DNA from: Icerya purchasi
Lineage: Eukaryota > Arthropoda > Insecta > Hemiptera > Monophlebidae
Assembly: GCA_039619475.1 (NCBI GenBank)
Contig: CM077115.1
Location: 448,559,292 to 448,623,291, forward strand
Reading direction: 5' to 3'
DNA: 64,000 nucleotides
Under the pieces are notes generated by a model, which did not search any database, was not told where the DNA came from, and saw only the letters and a list, made by a program, of their open reading frames with translations. The translations under genes were made by a program, and so were the position numbers. How positions within the stretch are numbered: position 1 is the first letter of the stretch; every line of letters starts with the position of its first letter. This document shows positions 50,486-61,068 of this stretch, in pieces.

Positions 50486-51250
50486 GTGCCATGTTTTACA
50501 GATGGGTCAAAAATCGGAAATCAATATACTGTATATGCTTTTTCTATCAATGGAGAGGTTAAAAACTTCAAACTTCATAAATGCTCTTCCAACTATACAG
50601 ATGAATTAATAGCAATTTTTCACTGCTTGAAAAGCATAAAAACGAAAGAAATAAGCAAAAATTATTTAATCCAAAGCGACTCAGTAAGCTCACTAACATC
50701 CATCCTGAACATTTTTTCAACTGACAAATTTGTCCAAGATATTCACCAACAACTAAACAAGCTAAAATCTCGAAACATTAATATCCAATTAATGTATATG
50801 TCATATCGGAATCCAAGGGAATGAAATAGTAGATAACCTGGCCAAAACCGGCTCTACACCCTCTCCCGTAACCTCCACCACAGTCACGGACATCAAACAT
50901 TTACTAAATCAAACCAAAATATCTAATTGGCAAGCATCGTGGAACACAAAATCCCATAACAAATTATTTCAACACAAAAAATCCGTACAACCTTGGAAAA
51001 ACCTCTCTCAGCTAAATCGTCAAGAAGAATTAATAATCACCAGACTTAGAATTGGACAGACGAAACTCACCCATAATTACCTCTTCCTAAAAATCGATGA
51101 ACCCCCATGTCAGTTCTGCAACTCAACCCCCATCACAATCAAACAACTTCTTTACGAATGCCTTAACATTAATCAAATCCGTCTAGAACTAAAAATTCCC
51201 TTAAATAATACAACCATCCCTGACAATCAAGACAAAATTTACCCCGATTA
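50486..51250 (+). pseudogene. LINE RNase H domain and C-terminal tail
   Basis: RNase H would remove the RNA template during second-strand synthesis. Catalytic residues are visible: D6 in CFTDGSKIG, E40 in YTDELIAI and D65 in IQSDSVSSL (numbered from the ATG at 50486). Near 50797 a frameshift moves reading to CHIGIQGNEIVDNLAKTG, which supplies the fourth acidic residue (VDNLAK). The tail then runs IITRLRIGQTKLTHNYLFLK and CQFCNSTPITIKQLLYECLN, a C-x2-C...H/Y-x4-C knuckle typical of these LINEs, to a stop near 51249. Frameshifted and therefore dead. Confidence 0.85.
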
Positions 51251-51370
51251 GAAAACTAAACTTAACAACCAACATTTAAAATACCTACCTGACACTGGGT
51301 GTAATAATCATAGCAATTAAAAACACCCAGTATAAAAATAATAATAATAATAATAAAAAAAAAATATTAT

Positions 51371-51964
51371 AAATGACAGATAACGGATCAAGGGATATTG
51401 AAAAATAAATTTTTGCTACAAAAAACACATTAATACTACATTAAAATCTAGAAATTAGTTTTTTAATTAATTTGTGATTCATTTTTCAGAATTTTTAGCA
51501 TAAAATATTTTAATCAAATATTAAAAATTGTTTCAAAACTAATTGCAAATGATTTTATTTCCCCAGAAATCATACCTTGCGTTATTTTATTTTGTAAAGA
51601 AATTATATATATATATATATAAATGGCTTTTCTTCAAATTTTATCATTAGATGGAATCAATATTATTTTTCACCAGCTTTTTGCTTTTTTTGCTTTTCAA
51701 GTTCCTATAGGGAGAGAAAGAGATGCTATATAAACTAAATAAAAGAATGGCTCCCACGTATTCATGATATAAACGCAGTAAAGATGACAATGGTAAGTTG
51801 GAGCAAGTGCTACCCAAAAATTTAAAAATTGAAGTTGTAACAGTTTACACAATCTATACTAATAAAATTTTTAGGATTTCTTTTATTTTATTTTTATTTG
51901 ATTGCACCAATCCGTGAGTTTTTATTGTAATTAATGTATTTGTTATAAAAAGGATTTGCTCATG
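51371..51964. other. AT-rich DNA between the LINE and hAT 2
   Basis: Anonymous, with a (TA)n run near 51605-51620. No gene recognised. Confidence 0.5.
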
Positions 51965-52447
51965 TATCCTTGCAGTGGCGTAGCGTAGGCTTTCGCCGCC
52001 TAGGGCCGACCGGAAATTTGCCGCCCCCTCTATGTTAATTATTAGTCAAGAAAATTAGTAAAAGTCAAATAAAGCAGGTTTAACTTTTTTTATTAATTAA
52101 AAATGTATTTTGCGTGTTTTTTTCATAGCAAAATCTTTTATACAATTATCAATATCAATATGTATATCATGTTCAATTGCCAAAATAGCTACATTTCATA
52201 ACCTCAACGTGGACATGGTCGATCTGAGATAATTTTTGATTAACTTTAGTTTAGAGAAGCTTCTCTCGTAACTGGCATTACTGATGGCAGATGTTAAAAA
52301 AATTCTCAACATTATGACAATGTTTGGTAAGCCACCTTCAAGTTTGGACTCGATAATATATTTTAATAAACACAGTGCAGCTACGAAAGCTCGTAAACGT
52401 ACGTGCTTAAGTTGAAATTGTTCTTTATTAATGTCCCGAGGAGCTTG

Positions 52448-52455
52448 ATCTAAGT
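52448..52455. repeat. Nested element target duplication, left copy
   Basis: ATCTAAGT directly before the nested element, repeated at 53060-53067. Confidence 0.93.
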
Positions 52456-53059
52456 CAGTGATGGTGAACCTTTTTGAGAAGTGGGTCAAATTTTGTTCAT
52501 TTTTGGTACTATCCTGTGGGTCTAATGTAGAGGGAAAGGTGAAATGATTAAAAACTACTTCTTTTTTGGTTCTCACTTTTAAAATTCTTTTACTTTTGCA
52601 AGTGAACAGCAAAAAATAAAGGTCGACATGAAAAAATTAAGATAAATGGGATGATGCCATAAATTACCGCACCAGACGACACCATGCCCGGTCGGCAGTC
52701 ATCACAAATTGAATATTCAAATGAACAAGGAATAAAAATAGTTACAGGCATGTGTGTACGTACGAGTATAAACATTAAATTTCATAGTAAAGTTGATGTA
52801 CGAGTATATTTAATAAGAAATCTGTTATTTATTTTCAGATAGTTTTTTAATATTTTAGTTTAACGTATTTCGCGGTCAATTCATTTCCAAGTTTATTTCT
52901 GTTGGTAGCTTTTACAAAATTCATTGAAGAAAACAATTTTATTTTTGATTGTCTGTTCTCTCTTTTATGATATAGAAATTAAGAAATCTACACGTGGGTC
53001 ACTTAAAAAGCCTGCGTGGGTCAGTGTCTGACCCGCGCGTCGTAGGTTCGCCATCACTG
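52456..53059. mobile_element. Non-autonomous hAT-family element (604 bp) nested in hAT 2
   Basis: Begins CAGTGATGGTGAACCT and ends AGGTTCGCCATCACTG, a 16-bp inverted repeat with one mismatch. The perfect 8-bp duplication ATCTAAGT flanks it. Removing it rejoins the host reading frame (SIDELNLD with DQAPRDINKE). The interior shows GTGGGTC words near both ends (GAAGTGGGTCAAAT and CGTGGGTCAGTG) but no transposase. Confidence 0.93.
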
Positions 53060-53599
53060 ATCTAAGTTAAGTTCGTCTATGCTCAATATCACTGCGGCCT
53101 TAAAAAATCATATTTTTGCGCTAGATTTTGCAACTGTTGGAACCTTTCTCGAATTTCAGCAATTACTCCGTCTATTGAAGAAAACATTGTTCGTCTCCAA
53201 TCATCTTCGAGCGATGTTGTTAAATATATGCTTCTTCCTGATTCATTTTGGGAGTTCAAAAGAAATTTCAAGCTCTTTACATAAACTTTTAGCATATCTT
53301 AAAATGTTATCCACGAATTCCTCTCGTTTTTCATCTAATACGGTCTGTAAAGCATTTATCTTCTGAGCACATTGATGCATATTTAGTCCCTCTGTTTGCA
53401 AATAATTTTGAGCATCACTGACTTCACGCAGTACCGGTTGCCAGAAGCCGAAGTAATACAGAAACGAACATGATTGCATAGCGACTAATAATCTCCCTGC
53501 ATCTGTCCGCGTGTTCAAGCTTTCATTCGTTTCCGTCGATTTTTCGAGTGCAGGAAATTAAGAGAAATCACAAAGAGTAAGGCCCAGTGAATCAGGATA

Positions 53600-53910
53600 G
53601 TGAGGCATAACAGAAATGTTACATTTCTCTAAAATGTCGAGTACAATGCGACCAAATGGGGCGTCGCTTTATCGCGGCATAAAATCCAGCTGTGCGCGAT
53701 ATCTGGACGCTGCTTCTGGATGTGCTGACGTAAGGTTTTCAACACATTAACGTAGTAAAAGGCTATGGCTGCTTTTTTTCGGAGGTACCTCCGGGTGATG
53801 GTACCTGAGACCATGTACATCGAAGAATGCGATTATCATTACTTTTTAAGCGCACTTTCGGTCTGGGCCAATTTGAAACATTCCTTTCCATTCATGACTA
53901 AACAAAGTAT
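53600..53910 (-). pseudogene. Mariner-type transposase fragment
   Basis: The minus strand reads, with frameshifts, VMIIAFFDVHG, AFYYVNVLKTLRQHIQKQRP and DIAHSWILCRDKATPHLVAL. This matches the block of mariner transposases in which L--FFD--G is followed by a Y--VL--LR-----KRP-----W-LHHDNA-PH stretch; here HHDNAP has become CRDKATP, keeping the second catalytic D. About 100 codons survive, and the HTH region and third aspartate are absent. It differs clearly from the intact mariner at 32205. Confidence 0.75.
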
Positions 53911-54057
53911 GTTCTTACATTAAGCTCACACCCATTTCGAACATACTCAGTTAAGCTTCATTCACTGGATGAAATCTTGTAGACCTTTCCTACGGAAATT
54001 TGAATATCGGCTAACCGTTCTACTGTAATTAACTTTTCGTACATAATAGCCTATACA

Positions 54058-54130
54058 CAGTCTTGGATTAACACCACGGACTTAAACGGGCTATAGCCCA
54101 CAGTGGTAAAATTCGAGGAGCGGCAAATTT
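54058..54130 (+). mobile_element. Isolated hAT-like terminus
   Basis: CAGTCTTGGATTAACACCAC followed by GGGCTATAGCCCACAGTGG resembles the CAGTGTCGGATTAACC end of the hAT at 31727, including a palindromic GGGC...GCCC word in the subterminal DNA. The partner end GTTAATCCAAGACTG was not found in the window, so this may be a solo end or an element that extends past the foldback structure. Confidence 0.45.
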
Positions 54131-54396
54131 GCATGAGATTGAAAATTTTTTATTTTGAAAAATATTTGAAATTTCCAAAATTGTATTATTTCAGGCATCA
54201 GTTCTTAGAATAATATAATATTTTGTATAAGAGATGTAACTCGTAACGCAGCATTTCTTAATAATTCGTATTATTTTTACTTAATCATGAGTCATGCATC
54301 TAACGGGGATTAGAGCGGCGAGAATTATAAAAGACGATTTTCAGTAGAGAATTTCGCTCGATTTTATATCGGCCGAGGCGCAGTTCTGATTGGTTC

Positions 54397-54590
54397 ACGG
54401 ACAAAAGCGCACAGGACAAAAGTGCACACGGATAAAAGCGCACACGAACAAAAGCGCACATGGACAAAAGCGCACACGGATAAAAGCGCACACGGACAAA
54501 AGCGCACACGGATAAAACCGCACAGAGATAAAAGCGCACACGGACAAAAGCGCACAGAGATAAAAGCGCACACGGACAAAAGCGCACATC
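54397..54590 (+). repeat. 16-bp tandem array at the left end of the foldback
   Basis: About 12 units of CACACGGACAAAAGCG with GGATAAAA and AGAGATAAAA variants, all in one orientation. The inverted counterpart is at 59927-60148. Confidence 0.95.
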
Positions 54591-55236
54591 GATTTGCAGA
54601 ACAGGAGCTAACTTATTAATTTTTCCGTTCTCGGCAATTGCATCATTTGTGAAAAGGCAAAACTGGACAGTTGCCCCGCAAAGAATTTAAAATTCAAAAA
54701 AATTATTGGTAATCAGCGAAAACAAAGTAAAAATAATACAATTTTTTGTATGATTCACTAGTCATATTTCTGTTTTTTTTTGTTCTTATATGTGTATTTG
54801 TTTGTTAATAATCATAGTGTCTATTGACTATGACCGCTAGAAAGTTACCGTATATAAAAAATAAAATTTGTATCAATAATGTATTCAGGTGGGAGTGGTG
54901 CATTACCCAAAATACCGATTCATGAATTCATATAATTTAAAAATATTTTTTTTTTATACTGTATAGCTTATATAACAAAATGTTATATGGTGTTTTTTAA
55001 TGATTTTCTTTAAACTTTTACAATGCGGGTCTTTTATTTTTTACTTCTGCAGTCAAAACTGATTTAGATCGAACTGTGAGGACTAAAAATATTTAAAAAA
55101 AAACATTTTATTAAAAGACATCTCACCTTTTAATGCTAAGCCTATAAGACTTTGTAATAATGCTTTACTTTTTCAAACAGTGAGGGTAACTTTTATTTTA
55201 CACTGTTGTATACTAACCGTTTCTTTGTAAATTGTT

Positions 55237-55425
55237 TCAACTGGTCTGAATTTTCTTAATAATTTTTGCTTTTAAATTAGTATCAAAAAATCCGCAACTC
55301 TTTGTTAACTTAGTAAAAGTTTTCATTATATTTGACACTTCTATATCGTCAACCGTTTGTTTGCTTATTTCTTCTTCATCATTTTCATCATTGTTGTTTA
55401 TTTGACTCTTTGATCGCGGTTTCAT
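55237..55425 (-). CDS. 62-codon acidic ORF, left-arm copy
   Basis: Function unknown. The predicted peptide starts MKPRSKSQINNNDENDEEEI, so it has a basic start and then an Asn/Asp/Glu-rich stretch. It continues ISKQTVDDIEVSNIMKTF with a lysine-rich, probably helical end (LKAKIIKKIQTS). It reads toward the outer left end of the foldback. The identical peptide is encoded in the right arm at 59091-59279. The ATG is followed by a TGA after only 62 codons, so it may be an exon or a relic rather than a complete protein. I recognise no domain. Confidence 0.35.
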   Translation of the reverse strand: MKPRSKSQINNNDENDEEEISKQTVDDIEVSNIMKTFTKLTKSCGFFDTNLKAKIIKKIQTS

Positions 55426-56638
55426 TGCTGATTAAAACAACTGTTGCAATATTTTTGTCAACGTTTAATTATTCCTTTGATAATAAATTTCCCGATGATC
55501 ATTCTAATATTGTGAAAAACTTGAACTCTGTTTTTATTCCGCAATACTTCAAACTTTTGTATTAAGGGAATTTTACTTACTTTCATTTTAATATGATCAG
55601 AATAAAATATATAAATATAATGATTGAATGATTTAAAACTGAACAGAATTCACTGTTAATTAAGCGGCTTCTATTGTATAATTCTTTAAATTTCTACAAG
55701 TCTGTTGTAGTGACCTAAATTGTACGATTCTTGGCCGTTGTTAAGAAGTTCGCAATTCGACCATAGTTGCAGACAAATACATAAATTAAATATATTTGCA
55801 CTTCCTTGTTACTAGGTGAATATCTTGATGCAGAGGGACTAAAAACGTACACAAAAAAAATCTAAAATTTATTTCAATGAAATAGTTCGGAAATTTAAAT
55901 TATGGTGAAGTTGTGAAAGAGTTTCATGTAGAGTTGAGAAAAAAGACGTCAAGAACATTATGTTTGATTTACTTGTTACTTAAAATAATCAAATTTCGTA
56001 CTTTCAGTTAAAATTCATCTGCTTTTAAGATTCATTATTTTTAATTTTGCGTAACAAGGTCCGATTATATTTAATTATTATTTCTATTATTTCCGCCGCA
56101 ATATTTATATTTTTGTTTTATTTGATAATTGTATGCCAGCGCCTAAATTTAAAAGGTTGCCATATTGTCAGGATAGCGTTGGTATGTATTTTTTAAAGGA
56201 CAGTATGGCTGTCGCGGTCGGCATCAAGTAGTTTTTAGGTTTAGAGACGCGTATGTAGCGAATTGGTGTGGGTCATTGTGTGTTTTGTTTGCGGGAGAAA
56301 ACGTGTCTCCTTTAGGTGTTCGAATATATAAAGCGTTGTTGTCAATTTATATATATGCATATATTTGTTGTTTGTAAAAGTTATGTTCTGTTAATTTGCG
56401 TGAAAAATTAATAAAGAGTAAAATTTAGTAGATTTGTTTGTTTTTTTTATTTTCGTCGATCATCCATTGTGTTTTTTTTTGTGTAAACAATAAATTCGTT
56501 AGTTTAAAATTTCGGCTGACAACAGTGACTTTAATTCAAATGATAAAGTTCTTTATAATACAATGTTAAGGCTGAGAATTGTTTTAAAAAATTGAATTCG
56601 TATTTTAAAACAAATAAAGATTTTGACAGTAAAACACA

Positions 56639-57847
56639 TGTTTATACCTTTAGTCTGCTTAAAAAAAGTTAATCTTTGATTTTATTTGTTCATTGTTTTT
56701 TGCTAAAAGTATCATGCTTAAAATCAAAAATTTAATGGAATCATTGAACAGAGAACTCAGTAATAAGTTTGATGTTACACAACTAATTCGAAGTACGGTA
56801 AAAATATTTCAAAAAATGAAAAATGATAAACAAATTTCTGCATTGATCAACTCTCTGGTTCTTTTTGTAAAAAATATTCATAATCCCGAAACTGATTTTT
56901 CAAATACAAAGTGCGTTGTGCGCTAAAAAGTTGTGATGAAGCCCTGGGGAGACTACATGTGATGTAGATTTTATAACATTCGATTTAAAAAAAACAGAGA
57001 TGTTTTTGAAGTCTTTACTTCTTGTATTCATGACGACTTATTTAAAATTCTTTCAATTTTTTAACCTTTTCGAAAAATATTTACAATTCCAGTAAAAAAA
57101 ATAATTCTTGAATCAAATTAATAATAGATATAATAGATGTAACTTTAAATTTTTGAAGGAACATATAGAACGTTTACATATTGACGTGCAAATGCTTCTC
57201 AATTCTTGCGAAGATTTTACAAGTTTTTTAAGTATTTCAAAAATTGCATTTAAATCATAAAATGTACTGCCTTTTGCATTCAAATCTGGTCATTTTGTTT
57301 TATCATTTTTTTTATTGTCACCGTCTTGTGAGCATTTGAGCGCTGAAATTAATTTCCGATCATTCACATACAACGATAAGCGGAAACCGTTTGTTTTCAT
57401 TAATGTTACTTTTTTCTTGATAGAATGTAGTAAATAAAATAAATACTCATAAAACAGTCAAACTGTAATCAAAGTTAAACTTTAAAAAATAAAAACGAAA
57501 ATCGAAATTTACTTCGCAATTATTTTCTATTATAAAATATAACATTTACTTCATTTAATTCAATGCATATTGTCCTTTTCAGGGTCGATCAAAAGTAAAA
57601 AGAGTTTTTCAAGTTTAAATAAAATACATACTTTTAAAGTCGGACTCATTGAATTCGGAGATTTTATATTTTAATTAAAGATTTTATAACATGCTTATTG
57701 CTGTTTTCAAATTCGGCCCATTTTAAAAAATTTTTATTAATTTCAATAAAATATATATATTTTTTTTTTTTTTTTTTTTAAATAATTTGCGGGTCCCACA
57801 AGGCAATTGCCCGTCTGTGGGTTCCCAACATAATTATATCGTTTATG
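56639..57847. other. Unique core between the foldback arms
   Basis: About 1.2 kb not repeated in the arms. It holds a 77-codon plus-strand ORF (56693-56926), a 20-base T run near 57761-57779 and, near 57789-57829, GGGTCCCACAAGGCAATTGC followed by CCGTCTGTGGG, an imperfect palindrome resembling hAT subterminal DNA. No transposase motif is visible. Confidence 0.55.
56693..56926 (+). CDS. Hypothetical 77-codon ORF in the foldback core
   Basis: Starts MFFAKSIMLKIKNLMESLNR; an internal start at MLKIKN (56714) is as likely. The middle, NKFDVTQLIRSTVKIFQKMK, is amphipathic and lysine-rich and could form helices. No catalytic motif or known domain is recognisable. It is the only ORF over 60 codons on either strand that lies wholly within the core. 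It could be a remnant of the element's own protein or a chance frame. Confidence 0.25.
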   Translation: MFFAKSIMLKIKNLMESLNRELSNKFDVTQLIRSTVKIFQKMKNDKQISALINSLVLFVKNIHNPETDFSNTKCVVR

Positions 57848-59090
57848 TGTTTTACTGTCAAAATCTTTATTTGTTTTAAAATACGAATTCAATTTTTAAA
57901 ACAATTCTCAGCCTTAACATTGTATTATAAAGAACTTTATCATTTGAAAATAACGTTTTCTAGTATTGGAAAGAATTTGAATTAAAGTCACTGTTGTCAG
58001 CCGAAATTTTAAACTAACGAATTTATTGTTTACACAAAAAAAAACACAATGGATGATCGACGAAAATAAAAAAAACAAACAAATCTACTAAATTTTACTC
58101 TTTATTAATTTTTCACGCAAATTAACAGAACATAACTTTTACAAACAACAAATATATGCATATATATAAATTGACAACAACGCTTTATATATTCGAACAC
58201 CTAAAGGAGACACGTTTTCTCCCGCAAACAAAACACACAATGACCCACACCAATTCGCTACATACGCGTCTCTAAAACTAAAAACTACTTGATGCCGACC
58301 GCGACAGCCATACTGTTCTTAAAAAAATACATACCAACGCTATCCTGACAATATGGCAACCTTTTAAATTTAGGCGCTGGCATACAATTATCAAATAAAA
58401 CAAAAATATAAATATTGCGGCGGAAATAATAGAAATAATAATTAAATATAATCGGACCTTGTTACGCAAAATTAAAAATAATGAATCTTAAAAGCAGATG
58501 AATTTTAACTGAAAGTACGAAATTTGATTATTTTAAGTAACAAGTAAATCAAACATAATGTTCTTGACGTCTTTTTTCTCAACTCTACATGAAACTCTTT
58601 CACAACTTCACCATAATTTAAATTTCCGAACTATTTCATTGAAATAAATTTTAGATTTTTTTTGTGTACGTTTTTAGTCCCTCTGCATCAAGATATTCAC
58701 CTAGTAACAAGGAAGTGCAAATATATTTAATTTATGTATTTGTCTGCAACTATGGTCGAATTGCGAACTTCTTAACAACGGCCAAGAATCGTACAATTTA
58801 GGTCACTACAACAGACTTGTAGAAATTTAAAGAATTATACAATAGAAGCCGCTTAATTAACAGTGAATTCTGTTCAGTTTTAAATCATTCAATCATTATA
58901 TTTATATATTTTATTCTGATCATATTAAAATGAAAGTAAGTAAAATTCCCTTAATACAAAAGTTTGAAGTATTGCAGAATAAAAACAGAGTTCAAGTTTT
59001 TCACAATATTAGAATGATCATCGGGAAATTTATTATCAAAGGAATAATTAAACGTTGACAAAAATATTGCAACAGTTGTTTTAATCAGCA

Positions 59091-59279
59091 ATGAAACCGC
59101 GATCAAAGAGTCAAATAAACAACAATGATGAAAATGATGAAGAAGAAATAAGCAAACAAACGGTTGACGATATAGAAGTGTCAAATATAATGAAAACTTT
59201 TACTAAGTTAACAAAGAGTTGCGGATTTTTTGATACTAATTTAAAAGCAAAAATTATTAAGAAAATTCAGACCAGTTGA
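59091..59279 (+). CDS. 62-codon acidic ORF, right-arm copy
   Basis: Encodes the same peptide as 55237-55425 on the opposite strand, reading toward the right outer end of the foldback. The two copies are identical at the protein level, although at least one substitution occurs nearby (the antisense frame reads ILQYFK here and IPQYFK on the left). Function unknown. Identity may reflect recent arm formation or gene conversion rather than selection. Confidence 0.35.
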   Translation: MKPRSKSQINNNDENDEEEISKQTVDDIEVSNIMKTFTKLTKSCGFFDTNLKAKIIKKIQTS

Positions 59280-59926
59280 AACAATTTACAAAGAAACGGT
59301 TAGTATACAACAGTGTAAAATAAAAGTTACCCTCACTGTTTGAAAAAGTAAAGCATTATTACAAAGTCTTATAGGCTTAGCATTAAAAGGTGAGATGTCT
59401 TTTAATAAAATGTTTTTTTTTAAATATTTTTAGTCCTCACAGTTCGATCTAAATCAGTTTTGACTGCAGAAGTAAAAAATAAAAGACCCGCATTGTAAAA
59501 GTTTAAAGAAAATCATTAAAAAACACCATATAACATTTTGTTATATAAGCTATACAGTATAAAAAAAAAATATTTTTAAATTATATGAATTCATGAATCG
59601 GTATTTTGGGTAATGCACCACTCCCACCTGAATACATTATTGATACAAATTTTATTTTTTATATACGGTAACTTTCTAGCGGTCATAGTCAATAGACACT
59701 ATGATTATTAACAAACAAATACACATATAAGAACAAAAAAAAACAGAAATATGACTAGTGAATCATACAAAAAATTGTATTATTTTTACTTTGTTTTCGC
59801 TGATTACCAATAATTTTTTTGAATTTTAAATTCTTTGCGGGGCAACTGTCCAGTTTTGCCTTTTCACAAATGATGCAATTGCCGAGAACGGAAAAATTAA
59901 TAAGTTAGCTCCTGTTCTGCAAATCG

Positions 59927-60148
59927 ATGTGCGCTTTTGTCCGTGTGCGCTTTTATCTCTGTGCGCTTTTGTCCGTGTGCGCTTTTATCCATGTGCGCTT
60001 TTATCCGTGTGCGCTTTTATCCATGTGCGTTTTTATCCGTGTGCGCTTTTATCCATGTGCGTTTTTGTCCTGTGCGCTTTTGTCCGATGCGTTTTTATCA
60101 TGTGCGCTTTTGTCCTGTGCGCTTTTGTCTTGTGCGCTTTTGTCCGCG
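59927..60148 (-). repeat. 16-bp tandem array at the right end of the foldback
   Basis: About 14 units reading GTGCGCTTTTGTCC or GTGCGCTTTTATCC on the plus strand, which is the inverse of the left array. The outermost units differ in length (CCTGTGCGC, CCGATGCG, CATGTGCGC), so the two ends have drifted in copy number and unit type. Confidence 0.95.
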
Positions 60149-60159
60149 AACCACTGCCA

Positions 60160-61068
60160 ATATATAAGTACAAAAATCCTAAAAGGTCCGAAAGTAAATA
60201 CTCTGTTTAAATCCACTTCATTTATAAAGATGATAAAGGGACTTTTTTTTTTTTTTTTGCCGAAAGATATTCTGCTAGGAAAAAGATATATAATAATAGT
60301 AGTCAAACGATCGAGAAGAAGAAATATTAGGCTATCATCGAAAAAATAAAACAATGATGTCCTTGTTTTTTTTTAGGAAAGATAAAAATTTCATACACTT
60401 CTCCGAGCTTTTTATCGTTCTGAATGTATTATTGTGCGTTAATGTGTGCGTTCTCATGTGTTTGTTTTCTTTATATGTAATAATGAAAATTATGTGAAAA
60501 TTCTTAAAATATGCAAAATATGCATTTATATGCACTATTAAAGTAGTGTATTTTAAATGTACAATCCTTGAAAACTCTCCAAAGCGTTAGCTATAAGCAA
60601 AAAAAAAAAAATATGCATTATATGCAAAATCTAAACTTTACTCATCACACGTGTGTTAAAATTCACCATCGCTTGGCCAATGTAAGAAGCGGTAAATTTC
60701 AATATATATTTTTTTATCTGTTTTCTGTGTTTTCCACTTTTATTACGTACCCGGTATAGTCGATTATGTATAGTTTTGACATTTCCTGATAATTGCATTA
60801 TTCCTTTGATCAAGATGCTGATTCATTTCATTAGTGTTACTATATGAAACTTGAATATTGTCATTGATAGTATATAGTATAGGCCTATTAAGAACCATTT
60901 GCAACCCCACTCTCATTTGTGGTTGGTTGCCTATTTTTTGACATGTTGAAAAAGTTAAACATTCAGTCATTTAACTGAGAGATAAAGCCCCCCGTTCAAA
61001 TACATCAGTACTTGAACTAGTGTGCTCGGCTAAAAAAGATCGTGAAAACCGATTAAAAGATGAATATA
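60160..61068. other. AT-rich DNA, no gene recognised
   Basis: Between the foldback and the next palindrome. It contains T runs near 60245 and 60367 and an A run near 60600. Short ORFs on both strands show no motif. Confidence 0.5.

Larger units (their letters stand above)
49312..51370 (+). mobile_element. 5'-truncated I-like LINE retrotransposon
   Basis: Reads from a decayed reverse-transcriptase active-site region through thumb, RNase H and a zinc-knuckle-like C-terminus into a 3' tail of ATAATAATAATAATAATA followed by poly-A (about 51330-51370). An RNase H domain together with a TAA-type tail is typical of the I clade; R1 or Loa relatives are possible. The 5' part, including the endonuclease, is missing, as is usual for LINE insertions. 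A 295-bp hAT-type MITE interrupts it at 49533-49827. Frameshifts make it inactive. Confidence 0.88.
52150..53518 (-). pseudogene. ZMYM1-like hAT transposase, interrupted
   Basis: Minus strand in reading order: at 53518-53243 GFWQPVLREVSDAQNYLQTE, GLNMHQCAQKINALQTVLDE and FVDNILRYAKSLCKELEIS. An overlapping frame at 53295-53089 continues with NSQNESGRSIYL. After the nested element comes DQAPRDINKEQFQLKHVRLR, then LPNIVIMLRIFLTSAISNAS and YERSFSKLKLIKNYLRSTMS, the hAT dimerisation domain with the catalytic E in YERSFS. A frameshift near 52200 leads to NVAILAIEHD. Only the C-terminal half is present; the catalytic aspartates are missing or unrecognisable. Confidence 0.85.
51973..53540 (-). mobile_element. 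Second hAT transposon, minus strand, 5' side decayed
   Basis: The 3' terminus lies at 51973: CAGTGGCGTAGCGTAGGCTT, followed by subterminal GCCGCCTAGGGCC. A transposase remnant reads leftward toward it. The opposite terminus, which should read CGCTACGCCACTG followed by TATCCTTG, was not found; the mariner fragment at 53.6-53.9 kb and another hAT-like end at 54058 suggest that it was disrupted. A 604-bp element is nested in the coding region. Confidence 0.75.
54391..60153. mobile_element. Large foldback element, ~2.3-kb inverted arms
   Basis: The sequence from 54391 to about 56638 is the inverse of about 57848 to 60153. Anchors include CAGAACAGGAGCTAACTTAT (54597) against its complement (59903), the ATGAAACCGCGATC word (55425 minus, 59091 plus), and GGCTGACAACAGTGACTTTA (56514) against 57982-58003. 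Both ends read TGGTTCRCGGACAAAAGCGC from outside in and start with a 16-bp tandem array. Arms appear nearly identical apart from point changes, a ~33-bp insertion in the right arm near 57955 and array length. No target duplication is evident. Long inverted arms with terminal tandem repeats recall Drosophila FB or Galileo-type foldback transposons; assignment to a superfamily is not possible from the sequence alone. Confidence 0.88.

Noticed and set aside
54300..54619. Overlapping ORFs rich in CALLSVCAF or THGQKRT repeats at both foldback ends
   Set aside because: They are translations of the 16-bp tandem array in several frames (48 bp gives a 16-residue periodicity). Array drift between the two ends argues against selection on a protein.
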